In this document: positions 54,447 to 63,620 of the stretch, piece after piece
Numbering within the stretch: the stretch's first letter is position 1
Layout of the letters: every line of letters begins with the position of its first letter
Origin: Nocardia coubleae NBRC 108252
Lineage (GTDB): Bacteria; Actinomycetota; Actinomycetes; Mycobacteriales; Mycobacteriaceae
Direction of reading: 5' to 3'
NCBI RefSeq assembly: GCF_001612805.1
Contig: NZ_BDBD01000011.1
Coordinates: 868,001 to 932,000 of the forward strand
Length of the DNA: 64,000 nucleotides
Program-made: the position numbers and the translations under genes
Notes under the pieces: model-generated
Database searches by the model: none
What the model saw: only the letters and a program-made list of their open reading frames with translations
Told to the model about the DNA's origin: nothing

Positions 54447-55580
54447 TCATTCGTGCGCGAGCCGCAGGGCCATCCACAGTTCGGCGCGGGCGGTGGGATC
54501 GTCGAGGTCCCACTCGAGCGTGTCCGCGATCCGCGACATGCGATAGCGCAGGGTGTGGCGGTGGATTCCCAATGCGGTGGCGGACGAGTCAACCTGGCCG
54601 TTGTTGCCGAGGAAGGCCCGCAAGGTTTGCAGGAAGTCGACCTTTGATCCCTCGTTGAGCGCGACGATGGGGGCGAGAACCGCGTTCGCCCAGGCGATCG
54701 CGTCGTCGCTCTGCAGGTGCCGCAGCAGTCCCGCGTCCGACAGGTCGCGCGTCTCGTAGAGGCGTCCGGTCACATCGGAGGCCGCGTCGAACACGCTGCG
54801 TACCCGACGCCACTGATCGGGCAGATCTTCGATCGGCGTCGGCTCCGACACCGCACCGCGCGCGAAGGGGACACGCCGCAGGATGGCCTCGAGGGTTCGC
54901 ACGTCCCCTTCGGCCGCCGACAGCACCACACCGACGCGGCCGGGCCGGATCTCGGCGACGATGGTCTCGACCCGTTGCAGCGCAGGGTCCTGCTCGACCG
55001 CCTCGACCAGGTCGCCACGATAGTGGCGCGGCACGCCCAACAATGCGGCACGTACGGTGTCGTCGGGCGTCGGCACCCGCAGGATCTCACCCAGATTCCG
55101 GGCTACGTCGCGACGACCTTCGAGCAACACTTGGAGCAAGGCGCGGCGATGCCGCCGAGCAGGCAGGACGAGCGCGTCTTCCTTGGCCCACTCAGCGGTG
55201 AGCAGCAGGCCCGCGGTGTCGACCAGGGACCGCTCGTCCGGGTCGAGTCCGGCGCTGCGGCCGAGCGCGAGGTAGCCGCGCACCCGCCCCCTGCTCTGCA
55301 CAGGGAAGATCGAAACAGCTTCTCCCGGGAGCGAAATGCCCACGGCGGCGGCGCTGGAATGCTCGGTGAACCGCGCCAGTTCCGTGCGAACACGAGGCAG
55401 GTAGGAGCGCGCGGTGGAGGGCACGGCCGCGCGCAGCGCGCCGTCGATGTCGACCAGCAGAACCCATCCACCGATGGCCTCGACGAGGCACTCGGCGATC
55501 CGGCGTGGGCCTTCGGCCGAGACGGCCGCGCGTACGAGGTCCCGATGGGCATGGGCGATCGAATCAACTGTGGTGATGAT
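54447..55580 (-). CDS. PucR-family regulator, probably with a non-canonical AUC start
   Basis: The first standard start in frame is a GTG at 55424 (325 residues), but the frame upstream is clearly protein-like (DSIAHAHRDLVRAAVSAEG, CLVEAIGGWVLLVDIDGAL) back to about 55580 and contains no ATG, GTG or TTG. A strong GAGGAG lies six bases before ATC-ATC at 55580-55575, so initiation at AUC is the simplest reading (377 residues). The C terminus is the PucR helix-turn-helix (SSATALGIHRHTLRYRM). It is divergent from the KipI/KipA operon and probably activates it. Confidence 0.8.
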   Translation of the reverse strand: MITTVDSIAHAHRDLVRAAVSAEGPRRIAECLVEAIGGWVLLVDIDGALRAAVPSTARSYLPRVRTELARFTEHSSAAAVGISLPGEAVSIFPVQSRGRVRGYLALGRSAGLDPDERSLVDTAGLLLTAEWAKEDALVLPARRHRRALLQVLLEGRRDVARNLGEILRVPTPDDTVRAALLGVPRHYRGDLVEAVEQDPALQRVETIVAEIRPGRVGVVLSAAEGDVRTLEAILRRVPFARGAVSEPTPIEDLPDQWRRVRSVFDAASDVTGRLYETRDLSDAGLLRHLQSDDAIAWANAVLAPIVALNEGSKVDFLQTLRAFLGNNGQVDSSATALGIHRHTLRYRMSRIADTLEWDLDDPTARAELWMALRLAHE

Positions 55581-55690
55581 GGGATGCTCCTCTACGGTTG
55601 CTGCTACATATTGGTAACACGCATTGCCGAATCGGCAGCACGAATCAGCCGAAACCCGTCAGCGCAATGCGCGGAGGAGAAAACAACGTT

Positions 55691-56674
55691 ATGAGTTCCG
55701 CGGTAGTACTGCGGTCGGTGGAAGCCGTGGGGCAGCGTCCGATCACTCGCATCCGGCAGGCCGGCGATCACCAATTGCTCGTCGAGTACGGTGATATGAC
55801 GCTCGATCTCACTTTGAATCTGCGTGTGCATGCGCTGCGCAACGAACTGGACCAGCGACCAATAAATGGGGTCACCGAGACCGCACCCGGATTCCGTTCC
55901 CTGATGATCGGATTCGACCCCACCCGTGTCGATCGCGAGGACGTTCTCGATGAACTCGTCGAACGGCAGCGGAGTTTGCCGGAACTGTCGTCACTCGTGC
56001 TGCAGAGCAGAGTTATCGAATTGCCGATCGCTTTCGACGACGAAATGACCAGACAAGCGGTCCAGCAATACCGGATAACCACCCGGCCGGACGCACCCAA
56101 TGTGGTCGACGGCGACAATGTCGACTATATCGTCCGCTACAACGGGTTCACTTCGAGGGAAGAGTTCTACACAGAATTCCTGGCGACGACCTGGTGGAAT
56201 GCGTTCATCGGGTACTTTCCCGGTCTGCCGTCGCTGTTCGCCCTCGATCCACGCACCCATTTGTCGGCACCCAAATACAACCCTGCTCGCATGTGGACAG
56301 CCGAGGGCGCGGTGGGGATAGGTGGCCCCTGCGTGGTGCTGTATCCGATCGAATCACCTGGTGGATACCAACTGTTCGGTCGTACGGTGCCGATCGGAGT
56401 AGACCACCTCGGGCCGGACGACGGCCGTGATCGACTGAATCCCGCGGGCACCAACTTGTTCCATCCGGGCGACCGCGTTCGTTTCACCCGCGTCACCGAA
56501 CGCGAATTGCTCGCCCTGCGACAGCAAGTTTTCGAGGGCACCTATCGCTATCGGATCGAGGAGGGTGAGTTCGTGGTCGCCGAATATCTGGCGATGGTGG
56601 AGCATTCGGCTCCGCGCAGTGCGGAGGTGGCTCGCGCACGCGCCGCCGCCGCGGCCCGAGTGGAGGTCCCGTGA
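55691..56674 (+). CDS. KipI/AHS1-type carboxyltransferase domain protein (first copy)
   Basis: 327 residues from the ATG at 55691; GGAGGAG lies about a dozen bases upstream. The cyclophilin-like AHS1 fold is shown by WWNAFIGYFPGLPSLFALDPR, then GIGGPCVVLYPIESPGGYQL and LFHPGDRVRF. An N-terminal extension relative to short KipI proteins resembles the urea-carboxylase-type arrangement. It acts together with the following KipA-type protein on an amide or lactam. It is coupled to that gene by a GTGA overlap. Confidence 0.88.
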   Translation: MSSAVVLRSVEAVGQRPITRIRQAGDHQLLVEYGDMTLDLTLNLRVHALRNELDQRPINGVTETAPGFRSLMIGFDPTRVDREDVLDELVERQRSLPELSSLVLQSRVIELPIAFDDEMTRQAVQQYRITTRPDAPNVVDGDNVDYIVRYNGFTSREEFYTEFLATTWWNAFIGYFPGLPSLFALDPRTHLSAPKYNPARMWTAEGAVGIGGPCVVLYPIESPGGYQLFGRTVPIGVDHLGPDDGRDRLNPAGTNLFHPGDRVRFTRVTERELLALRQQVFEGTYRYRIEEGEFVVAEYLAMVEHSAPRSAEVARARAAAAARVEVP

Positions 56675-57663
56675 TCAGACGGCCGGTCTTGGAAATGATC
56701 GACCCCGGTATTCAGACCACTGTTCAGGCGTGGCCGGGTCGCACCGGAATTCTGTCCGACGGGTATTTCCCGTCAGGTCCGATGGACCACCTGAGTTTCC
56801 GCGCGGCAAACGTGCTCGTCGGCAACGATCCTGGTGTGTCCGCCTTGGAGGTGGACAAGGTCGCCGTGTCGGTGGCCTTCCTCGCCGAGACCCAGATCGC
56901 GCTCACCGGACCGGAGGGCGTCCACGCCCGCCTCAACGACGCCCCGGTTCCGCTGTGGGAGACGATCCGGGTGAGCGCGGGCGATACGTTGCGCACCGCT
57001 AATCCCGGTCGGCCGGGTTACCGGCTCTATCTGGCCGTGCGTGGTGGTTTCGACGTGCCCGAGGTGCTGGGGTCCGCTGCCACCTCGGTGATCACCGGGA
57101 CCGGAGGCATCGAAGGCCGCGCCCTGTTGCGGGGAGACGTGCTCGGGGCACCACAGAAGGAGCCCGCGGTCCACCGGCGGCTTCCGGAGGATCAGCGACC
57201 ACGGTTCACCGCGAACTGGGAGATCGAGATCCTGGCCGGTCCACGGGCGACCCCTGACTTCCTCACCGACGAGGACTGGCGCGATCTGCTCACCATGTCG
57301 TGGCGGGTCGACCTCAATTCCGATCGGGTGGGCACCCGGTTGCACCCGCATCGGTTCCGGTGGGCCACCGGGTATGGCACCGTGGCCGGCGGGCATCCGT
57401 CGAATGTGCTCGACGACGCCTATCCGATGGGCGGAGTGCTGGCCAACGGTGACGTTCTCACCATTTTGGGCATGGATGCCAACACCTCTGGTGGATTCGC
57501 GGTGGTCGCCACCGTTCCGCACTGCGCGCTCTGGAAGGTCGGGCAGGTGCGACCGGGCCGCGACACCATCAGGTTCCGCGAGATCGAGTATCAGGAAGCG
57601 TTGGCGCTGAACCGACAAGTCGATTTCACCGTCGACCAGAGCCGAGTCGGGGTCGTGCGATAG
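56671..57663 (+). CDS. KipA/AHS2-type carboxyltransferase domain protein (first copy)
   Basis: 330 residues from a GTG overlapping the KipI stop. The AHS2 core is seen in PSGPMDHLSFRAANVLVGN, YLAVRGGFDVPEVLGS, and VGTRL then SNVLDDAYPMGGVL. The usual TVQDxGRxG motif is altered to TVQAWPGRTG, whereas the second copy at 59374 has it intact, so this pair may have shifted substrate. It forms a unit with the preceding gene and the semialdehyde dehydrogenase downstream. Confidence 0.88.
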   Translation: MIRRPVLEMIDPGIQTTVQAWPGRTGILSDGYFPSGPMDHLSFRAANVLVGNDPGVSALEVDKVAVSVAFLAETQIALTGPEGVHARLNDAPVPLWETIRVSAGDTLRTANPGRPGYRLYLAVRGGFDVPEVLGSAATSVITGTGGIEGRALLRGDVLGAPQKEPAVHRRLPEDQRPRFTANWEIEILAGPRATPDFLTDEDWRDLLTMSWRVDLNSDRVGTRLHPHRFRWATGYGTVAGGHPSNVLDDAYPMGGVLANGDVLTILGMDANTSGGFAVVATVPHCALWKVGQVRPGRDTIRFREIEYQEALALNRQVDFTVDQSRVGVVR

Positions 57664-57854
57664 CTGTGGTCCGAGTCTCTGCCCGATCAGGCCAAGGCGA
57701 TGCGCCGGTCCACTCCATCCGGAGCACTGCCACACGCCTCCGCGGCGAGGAAGGTGAGAGGGTCACTACCCTTGAATCCACACGGAGGCCCAGCGGTGAT
57801 CGCATACCCAGCATGTTTCTCTTCGCATCCACACCTGTTCTCGGCGGTGGGCGC

Positions 57855-59300
57855 ATGACCGCCACGGTGGCTGTGCATGGCCTGTTCCTCGGCGGCAGCG
57901 AGGTCGAAGCGGCCGATGGCCGAACGTTCCCCGTGATCGATCCGGCGACCGGTGAGCCGATCGCCGAGGTCGCCGACGCGGGGGCCGAAGATGCGCGCGC
58001 CGCATTGGCGGCCGCTCATGCCGCAGCGCCCGGCTGGGCCTCCACCCCACCCCGGGTACGCTCGCGGATCCTGCGGCGGGCTTTCGAGCTCGTGACCGAG
58101 CGTGCCGAGGAGTTCGCTGCGCTCATCACTGCGGAGATGGGCAAGACCCTGACCGACAGCCGGGGCGAAGTCGCTTACGGTGCGAGCTTTCTCGAATGGT
58201 TCGCCGAGGAGGCGGTGCGTATCGGTGGTCGCAACGCGGTCGCGCCGTCGGGCTTCGGCGCGATCAGTGTGGTCCAGGAGCCGGTAGGGCTTTGTTACGC
58301 GATCACGCCGTGGAACTTCCCACTGGCGATGATCACCAGGAAGGTCGGTCCGGCCCTGGCCGCCGGTAACACGATGATCGTAAAACCTGCGGAGGCCACT
58401 CCCCTGACAGCACTGCTGATGGCGCGCGTCCTCACCGAGGCGGGGTTGCCGCCGGGAGTGCTGTCGGTGCTGCCCTGCCAGAATCCGACCGCGGTTTCGG
58501 ACACCGTCTTCGCCGATCCCTGGCTGCGCAAGCTGACGTTCACCGGGTCCACCGCGGTCGGCCGGATGTTGCTCGCCAGAGCTGCCGACGGTGTGCTGCG
58601 CACCTCGATGGAACTGGGCGGCAACGCACCGTTGCTGGTGTTCGAGGACGCCGACCTCGACGTCGCAGTCGACGGGGCGATGGCGGCCAAAATGCGTAAC
58701 GGCGGCCAGGCCTGCACCGCAGCCAACCGGTTTCTTGTGCACAACAGTGTCCGTGCCGAGTTCGTGGACCGTTTGACCGCACGTATCGAGGCCTTGCGTG
58801 TCGGCGCGGGCGCAGACCCGGGCTCGGAGGTCGGCCCGATGATCACCGAACGCCAGCGCGCCGCGGTCCACACGCTCGTGTCGGCCGCGTTGGCCGACGG
58901 TGCGGTACTACGGACGGGCGGAACGCCCTTGCCGGGCAACGGCTTCTTCTACGCGCCGACAGTGCTCGACGAGGTGCCCGCCGACTCACGGATCGTCTCC
59001 GAGGAGATCTTCGGCCCGGTCGCCGCGATCCGCGGCTTCGACACCGAGGACGAGGCGCTCGCCGCCGCCAACGCCACCGACTACGGTCTCGCCGCTTACT
59101 TGTTCACCACCGATTTTGCTCGGGTGCAGCGTGTTTCGGCCGCACTGCAGGCAGGAATGGTGGGGGTCAACCGGGGTCTGATCTCGGATGCGGCTGCCCC
59201 GTTCGGTGGGATCAAAGCATCGGGTCTCGGATCGGAGGGCGGCTCCGAGGGCCTTCACGAGTACCTGAACACAAAATACGTGGCGTTGCCCAAATATTGA
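57855..59300 (+). CDS. Succinate-semialdehyde-type aldehyde dehydrogenase
   Basis: 481 residues from the ATG at 57855; the frame is open further upstream but reads poorly. GabD-like motifs: ITPWNFPLAMITRKVGPALA, FTGSTAVGRMLL, the catalytic Glu in MELGGNAP and Cys in NGGQACTAANR, and the C-terminal FGGIKASGLGSEGG. It oxidises a C4 or C5 semialdehyde, a likely end product of ring or lactam opening, toward the TCA cycle. It is the last gene before a bidirectional terminator. Confidence 0.92.
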   Translation: MTATVAVHGLFLGGSEVEAADGRTFPVIDPATGEPIAEVADAGAEDARAALAAAHAAAPGWASTPPRVRSRILRRAFELVTERAEEFAALITAEMGKTLTDSRGEVAYGASFLEWFAEEAVRIGGRNAVAPSGFGAISVVQEPVGLCYAITPWNFPLAMITRKVGPALAAGNTMIVKPAEATPLTALLMARVLTEAGLPPGVLSVLPCQNPTAVSDTVFADPWLRKLTFTGSTAVGRMLLARAADGVLRTSMELGGNAPLLVFEDADLDVAVDGAMAAKMRNGGQACTAANRFLVHNSVRAEFVDRLTARIEALRVGAGADPGSEVGPMITERQRAAVHTLVSAALADGAVLRTGGTPLPGNGFFYAPTVLDEVPADSRIVSEEIFGPVAAIRGFDTEDEALAAANATDYGLAAYLFTTDFARVQRVSAALQAGMVGVNRGLISDAAAPFGGIKASGLGSEGGSEGLHEYLNTKYVALPKY

Positions 59301-59313
59301 GACGCAAACACGT

Positions 59314-59351
59314 GATCAGGGCCTTGCTTCAGCGGAAGCAAGGCCCTGATC
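59314..59351. terminator. Bidirectional terminator
   Basis: A perfect 17-bp stem GATCAGGGCCTTGCTTC and complement with loop AGCG, between the convergent semialdehyde dehydrogenase and KipA-type genes. The strongest hairpin in the window. Confidence 0.85.
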
Positions 59352-59373
59352 GTTGTCGGTCGATGTATCCGCC

Positions 59374-60345
59374 TCAGGCGGTCAGTGCCGCACGCACCTG
59401 ATCGAGGCGGCGCCGACGATCCGTGCGGGCAGCGAGCGCGTCGTCGAGGTCGACCGCGACGAGCCGGGTCGATGTCCCCGGCGCGCACTGTCCGACGATA
59501 TCCATGTCGGTGCTGATGACGGTCCCGACCATGGCGTAGCCACCGCCGGAGACGGCGTCGCGGTGCAGGATGATCGGCTCGGACCCGCTCGGGACCTGGA
59601 TCGAACCGATCGGGTAGCCGGCGTCGACGATGTTGGACGGGTCCGACCCGGCGCCGAAGGGCTGCTCCCGGTCCCGGAACGTCAACGGTGGTCCGCTGTA
59701 ACGGAATCCGGTGCGATCGGCGACCGGGGTGAGTTGCCAGTCGGACTCGAGCAGACTCGACAACCCGTCGGTGGTGAGCCGGTAGTCGTACAACCCGAGC
59801 ACGATCCGCAATCGGACGTCCTTACCGAAGCGGGGCCGCAGCTGCTCGGGTACCTGACGTGGGATGAAACCGGTGCGAGCCGGCCCCACCGGCAGGATGT
59901 CACCGGCTTGCAGGGAACGACCGCTGAAGCCGCCGAGCCCACCGAGAGCATAGGTCGACCGTGAACCCAACACCTCGGGGACGTCGATCCCACCCGCGAC
60001 CGCGATGTACACCCGTGCACCGGCGGTGACGAACCCGAAGGACAATTCGTCTCCGGCGGCGACCGGGACGGCCTCCCAGGCGGGCACCGGTTCTCCGTTC
60101 ACCTTGACCTCGGCGGTGGCGCCGGCGACCGCCAGTGTCGTCGGCGCCGTCACGCGTAGTTTCGGCGCCAGATACGGCGCTTCCAGCAGGGCCGCGGTCT
60201 CGGGGTTGCCGACGAGCAGGTTGGCCACCCGCGCGGAGAACTGGTCGAGTGCCCCGGACGGCGGGATACCGACGTTGTAGGAGCCGGACCGGCCCAAATC
60301 CTGAACCGTGGTCGCCAGACCCGGTTCGATGATCTCAATCGCCAT
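59374..60345 (-). CDS. KipA/AHS2-type carboxyltransferase domain protein (second copy)
   Basis: 323 residues from the ATG at 60345 with AGGAG upstream. The canonical motif TTVQDLGRSG is followed by GIPPSGALDQFSARVANLL, then YIAVAGGIDVPEVLGS and SNIVDAGYPIGSIQ. It pairs with the KipI-type gene that overlaps its start by eleven bases. With LamB/YcsF this is the PxpC component of 5-oxoprolinase, but the adjoining biotin carboxylase and BCCP genes suggest a biotin-dependent version acting on a lactam or amide. Confidence 0.9.
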   Translation of the reverse strand: MAIEIIEPGLATTVQDLGRSGSYNVGIPPSGALDQFSARVANLLVGNPETAALLEAPYLAPKLRVTAPTTLAVAGATAEVKVNGEPVPAWEAVPVAAGDELSFGFVTAGARVYIAVAGGIDVPEVLGSRSTYALGGLGGFSGRSLQAGDILPVGPARTGFIPRQVPEQLRPRFGKDVRLRIVLGLYDYRLTTDGLSSLLESDWQLTPVADRTGFRYSGPPLTFRDREQPFGAGSDPSNIVDAGYPIGSIQVPSGSEPIILHRDAVSGGGYAMVGTVISTDMDIVGQCAPGTSTRLVAVDLDDALAARTDRRRRLDQVRAALTA

Positions 60346-61252
60346 CGAGCACTCCTGCCAAACGGGTGGTGTAGCCGTCGGGGTCGGCGAGGAAGTCACC
60401 GAGAACGAAGTCGACCGGAACGATGCGATACACATCCTCCCCGCGGTCGACCGCAGCCTCGAGTTCACGGAATTCCGCCTCCTCGACCGGACGGAACTTG
60501 ACGATGTCACCGGGCCGGAATAGCACCATCGACTCGGCGAACACACTGTGCTCCTGTGCCGGGTCGAAAATCGGCAACGGGGTCAGACCGAACATCTGGT
60601 ACCCGCCGGCACCTTTCACCGAGTAGATGCACGCGAAGCAACCACCATGAGCCACGGTGAGTCTCGGCGTCTCGGTGCGCGGTCGCAGGTACTTCGGCAG
60701 CTCGATCTGCTGTGCCCGCTCGACCATCTGGAACATGAACGGCAGGCCCGCGACGAATCCGACCATCGAAACCATCCACGGTGTGCCGGAGTGCCGTTCG
60801 GCGAATGCCCGCACGGAGTCGAGGCCGAGTTCGGCCATCGCGTACTCGAGGTCGCTGCCCTCGGGACGCTGATGGCGGTCGCGGAATTTCGCGCCGACCT
60901 CGCGGGTGTACGGGTCGTCGTACCAGCACGGGATCTCGATGATGCGCGTGCTGATCGAAGGTGAGCGCTGTTGGGCGACCTCGGCTTCGATCCGGCGTAC
61001 CGTCGCCTCGAGCTGCGCCGGTGCCAGCACATCCGGGTCGAAACGGATCAGCAGCGAGGCGTTGGCCGGGCAGATGTCGAGCACCCCGCCCAGCTCCTCG
61101 GCCGCCAGCCCCGAACTGATCGCCATAGCACGGAAATTCGCGGTCAGCGTCATTTCCTCGGCGATCTGGACCACGAGGTGCTCGTCGGCGCCCCAGGAGT
61201 AGCGCGCCGCACCCAGCTCGGGGGCCGCCGCGGTGGTGGTGGTCTCAGACAT
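60335..61252 (-). CDS. KipI/AHS1-type carboxyltransferase domain protein (second copy)
   Basis: 305 residues from the ATG at 61252 with GGGAG upstream. AHS1 features: MVSMVGFVAGLPFMFQMV, YSVKGAGGYQMFGLTPLPI and FRPGDIVKFRPV. It overlaps the biotin carboxylase gene upstream by eight bases and the KipA-type gene downstream by eleven, so all three are coupled. Its N-terminal extension parallels the first copy. It is the PxpB-like half of a carboxyltransferase. Confidence 0.9.
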   Translation of the reverse strand: MSETTTTAAAPELGAARYSWGADEHLVVQIAEEMTLTANFRAMAISSGLAAEELGGVLDICPANASLLIRFDPDVLAPAQLEATVRRIEAEVAQQRSPSISTRIIEIPCWYDDPYTREVGAKFRDRHQRPEGSDLEYAMAELGLDSVRAFAERHSGTPWMVSMVGFVAGLPFMFQMVERAQQIELPKYLRPRTETPRLTVAHGGCFACIYSVKGAGGYQMFGLTPLPIFDPAQEHSVFAESMVLFRPGDIVKFRPVEEAEFRELEAAVDRGEDVYRIVPVDFVLGDFLADPDGYTTRLAGVLDGD

Positions 61253-62612
61253 CGACCGACTCCCGCTCGGTACGCTCGGCCATCCACGGCTCGAGCCAGG
61301 TGGTGTGGAACTGGCCTGCCGCGAACTCCGGTGACCGCAGGACCGACTCGACGAAGTCGGCCGTAGTCGTAACCCCTTCGATGCGCAGTTCGCCGAGAGC
61401 GCGCAACAACCGAGCCAGGGCGGAGGGGCGGTCGTTGCCCCACGCGATGACCTTGGCCAGCATCGAATCGTAATAGGGCGCGACCGCCGAGCCGGCGACG
61501 AACCCGCTGTCGACCCTGACGAACGGGCCGGCAGGCAGATCGAACCGTTCGATGGTGCCCGGTGAGGGCAGGAAACCCATCGCTGCGTTCTCGGCGTTGA
61601 TCCGCACCTCGATCGCGTGCCCGCGCGGGGACAGCTGGTCCTGATGCAGCGACAGCGGTTGGCCGGCAGCGACGCGCAACTGCTCACCGACCAGATCCTG
61701 GCCGTACACCATTTCGGTAACCGGATGCTCCACTTGGATGCGGGTGTTCATCTCGATGAAGTAGTACTCGCCCCGGGTCTCGTCGTAGAGGTACTCGACT
61801 GTTCCGGCGCCCTTGTAACCGACCGCGACCGCCAGGGCGACCGCCGACTCACACATGCCCAGGGCCGCGGACTCGGGCAACCGCAGATCGCCTGCCTCCT
61901 CGACGACTTTCTGCCGTCGCCGCTGCACCGAACAGTCACGCAGCCCGAGATGTACCGCGCGCTCACCGTCACCGAAGACCTGCACCTCGATGTGGCGGGC
62001 CCGGGGAACGAAACGCTCGAGGTACACCTCGGCGCTGCCGAACGCCGCACGCGCCTCGGCCTGAGCGGTGGAAATCGCGGGCGCGAGTTCCGACTCCTGC
62101 TCCACGATCCGGATTCCGCGCCCGCCGCCGCCCGCCGCGGCCTTGATGGCTACCGGGAAACCGATCTCCTCGACGACGGTGCGCACCTGGTCCGGATCAC
62201 TGACAGCGCCGTCGGATCCGGGGACGGTGGGCACACCCGCGGCCTGCGCGCTCTTACGGGCGGCGACTTTGTCGCCCATTTCGCGAATCGCGCTGGGGCT
62301 GGGCCCGACCCACGTGACGCCGGCGTCGATGACGGCTTCGGCGAAGTCGGCGTTCTCGGACAGGAAGCCGTAGCCGGGATGCACCGCGTCGACTCCGTTG
62401 GCGACGATCACCGCGAGCAACTTGTCCGTATCGAGGTAGCTGGCCCCGGCGGGCGGGGGGCCGAGCAGCACCGCTTCGTCGGCGGCCTTGACGTGTTCGG
62501 CCTGTGCGTCGGCCTCGCTGTACACCGCCACCGAGGTGATGCCCTGCTCACGGGCGGCGCGCGCGATCCGCACCGCGATCTCACCGCGATTGGCGATCAG
62601 AAGTTTGCGCAT
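61245..62612 (-). CDS. accC: Biotin carboxylase subunit
   Basis: 455 residues from the ATG at 62612, seven bases after the BCCP stop. ATP-grasp biotin carboxylase: KLLIANRGEIAVRIARAA, the glycine loop KAAAGGGGRGIRIV, FIEMNTRIQVEHPVTEMVYG, and the biotin carboxylation C domain. The length equals stand-alone AccC. With BCCP and the two Kip-type proteins it forms a dedicated carboxylase. Most actinobacterial acyl-CoA carboxylases instead use a fused AccA, so this set is separate from fatty acid synthesis. Confidence 0.95.
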   Translation of the reverse strand: MRKLLIANRGEIAVRIARAAREQGITSVAVYSEADAQAEHVKAADEAVLLGPPPAGASYLDTDKLLAVIVANGVDAVHPGYGFLSENADFAEAVIDAGVTWVGPSPSAIREMGDKVAARKSAQAAGVPTVPGSDGAVSDPDQVRTVVEEIGFPVAIKAAAGGGGRGIRIVEQESELAPAISTAQAEARAAFGSAEVYLERFVPRARHIEVQVFGDGERAVHLGLRDCSVQRRRQKVVEEAGDLRLPESAALGMCESAVALAVAVGYKGAGTVEYLYDETRGEYYFIEMNTRIQVEHPVTEMVYGQDLVGEQLRVAAGQPLSLHQDQLSPRGHAIEVRINAENAAMGFLPSPGTIERFDLPAGPFVRVDSGFVAGSAVAPYYDSMLAKVIAWGNDRPSALARLLRALGELRIEGVTTTADFVESVLRSPEFAAGQFHTTWLEPWMAERTERESVDV

Positions 62613-62619
62613 CTGGCTC

Positions 62620-62865
62620 TCACTCCCCCTCGACGACTGCGATGACATCACCGGGGGCGACGGTGCCGTAGTCGTCGACACGGAACGACTTCAGCGTCCC
62701 CGCGGTCTCGGTCTTGATCTCGCTGAACTGCTTCATGATTTCCACGAGCCCGACCGTCTGGCCGGGACTCACCGGGCTGCCGACCTCGACGAACGGTGGC
62801 TGGCCGGGTGCTGGGGAACGGTAGAACACACCGGGCAGCGGTGATGCGATGTTGTGCTCGCTCAC
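62620..62865 (-). CDS. accB: Biotin carboxyl carrier protein (minimal)
   Basis: 81 residues, a bare biotinyl domain. The biotin attachment motif is EIMKQF in place of the common EAMKM, with the acceptor Lys near residue 45. The flanking hairpins FVEVGSPVSPGQTVGLV and GTVAPGDVIAVVEGE are intact. It shuttles carboxyl between the biotin carboxylase and the Kip-type carboxyltransferase encoded downstream. Full-length AccB has a long N-terminal linker, absent here. Confidence 0.92.
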   Translation of the reverse strand: MSEHNIASPLPGVFYRSPAPGQPPFVEVGSPVSPGQTVGLVEIMKQFSEIKTETAGTLKSFRVDDYGTVAPGDVIAVVEGE

Positions 62866-62884
62866 AGGATTGCCTTTCTCTCGA

Positions 62885-63619
62885 TCACTTGGCGATACTC
62901 AGCTTCAATTCGTCGAGCACTGAACGCACCAAGGTCGCGATCTCGACAGCGTTCGGGGTGTCCGAATGGACACAGACAGAATCGACGCGGATGGGGAATT
63001 GCTCCCCGGTGACCGCGGTGGCGATTCCTTCGCTCAGTGCCTGATGCGCACGCTGACGCGCCTCGTCTACAGGGGTGGCGTGCGGGCGCCGAGCCACGAT
63101 CAGGCCGCCCTCGGCGGTGTAGCCCAGGTCGACATAGAACTCGGCGACGAAGGGCACACCGACTTTCTCGGCCGCCTTCTCGTGCTCGGAATTCGGAATG
63201 CCGAAGATCGGCACCTCGTACTCCGCAGCGACCTCGGCGACGGCCACCGCCAGATCCGAATCGCGCGACGTCATGCCGTACAGAGAACCGTGTGTCTTGA
63301 TGTGGTCGAGTTGTCCGCCCTCGGCCTTGAGGAACGCCACCAGCGCCCCGACCTGGTAGCGCACGATGTCGGCGGCCTCGTCGGGGAACAGCTTCATCTC
63401 CCGGCGGCCGAACCCGACCAGGTCGGGCAGCCCCGGGTGCGCACCCACGGTCACACCTGCCTCGAGGTTCTTACGCACCGTTTCATGGATGCCGACGGGG
63501 TCGCCCGCGTGGTATCCGCATGCGATGTTGACGGTGTCGACGAGCGACACCAGCGCATCGTCGTTTCCGAAGCTGTGGATGCCGAAGGACTCACCCATAT
63601 CGGAATTCAGCGATACCAT
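62885..63619 (-). CDS. pxpA: LamB/YcsF family protein (PxpA-like)
   Basis: 244 residues from the ATG at 63619 with GAGGAG upstream. TIM-barrel-like LamB/YcsF signatures: LNSDMGESFG, NIACGYHAGDP, GAHPGLPDLVGFGRR and VKTHG-type IKTHGSLYG. In E. coli PxpA works with PxpB and PxpC to open 5-oxoproline using ATP. Here it heads a coupled set of BCCP, biotin carboxylase, KipI- and KipA-type genes. The substrate could be oxoproline or another lactam. Confidence 0.9.
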   Translation of the reverse strand: MVSLNSDMGESFGIHSFGNDDALVSLVDTVNIACGYHAGDPVGIHETVRKNLEAGVTVGAHPGLPDLVGFGRREMKLFPDEAADIVRYQVGALVAFLKAEGGQLDHIKTHGSLYGMTSRDSDLAVAVAEVAAEYEVPIFGIPNSEHEKAAEKVGVPFVAEFYVDLGYTAEGGLIVARRPHATPVDEARQRAHQALSEGIATAVTGEQFPIRVDSVCVHSDTPNAVEIATLVRSVLDELKLSIAK

Positions 63620-63620
63620 G

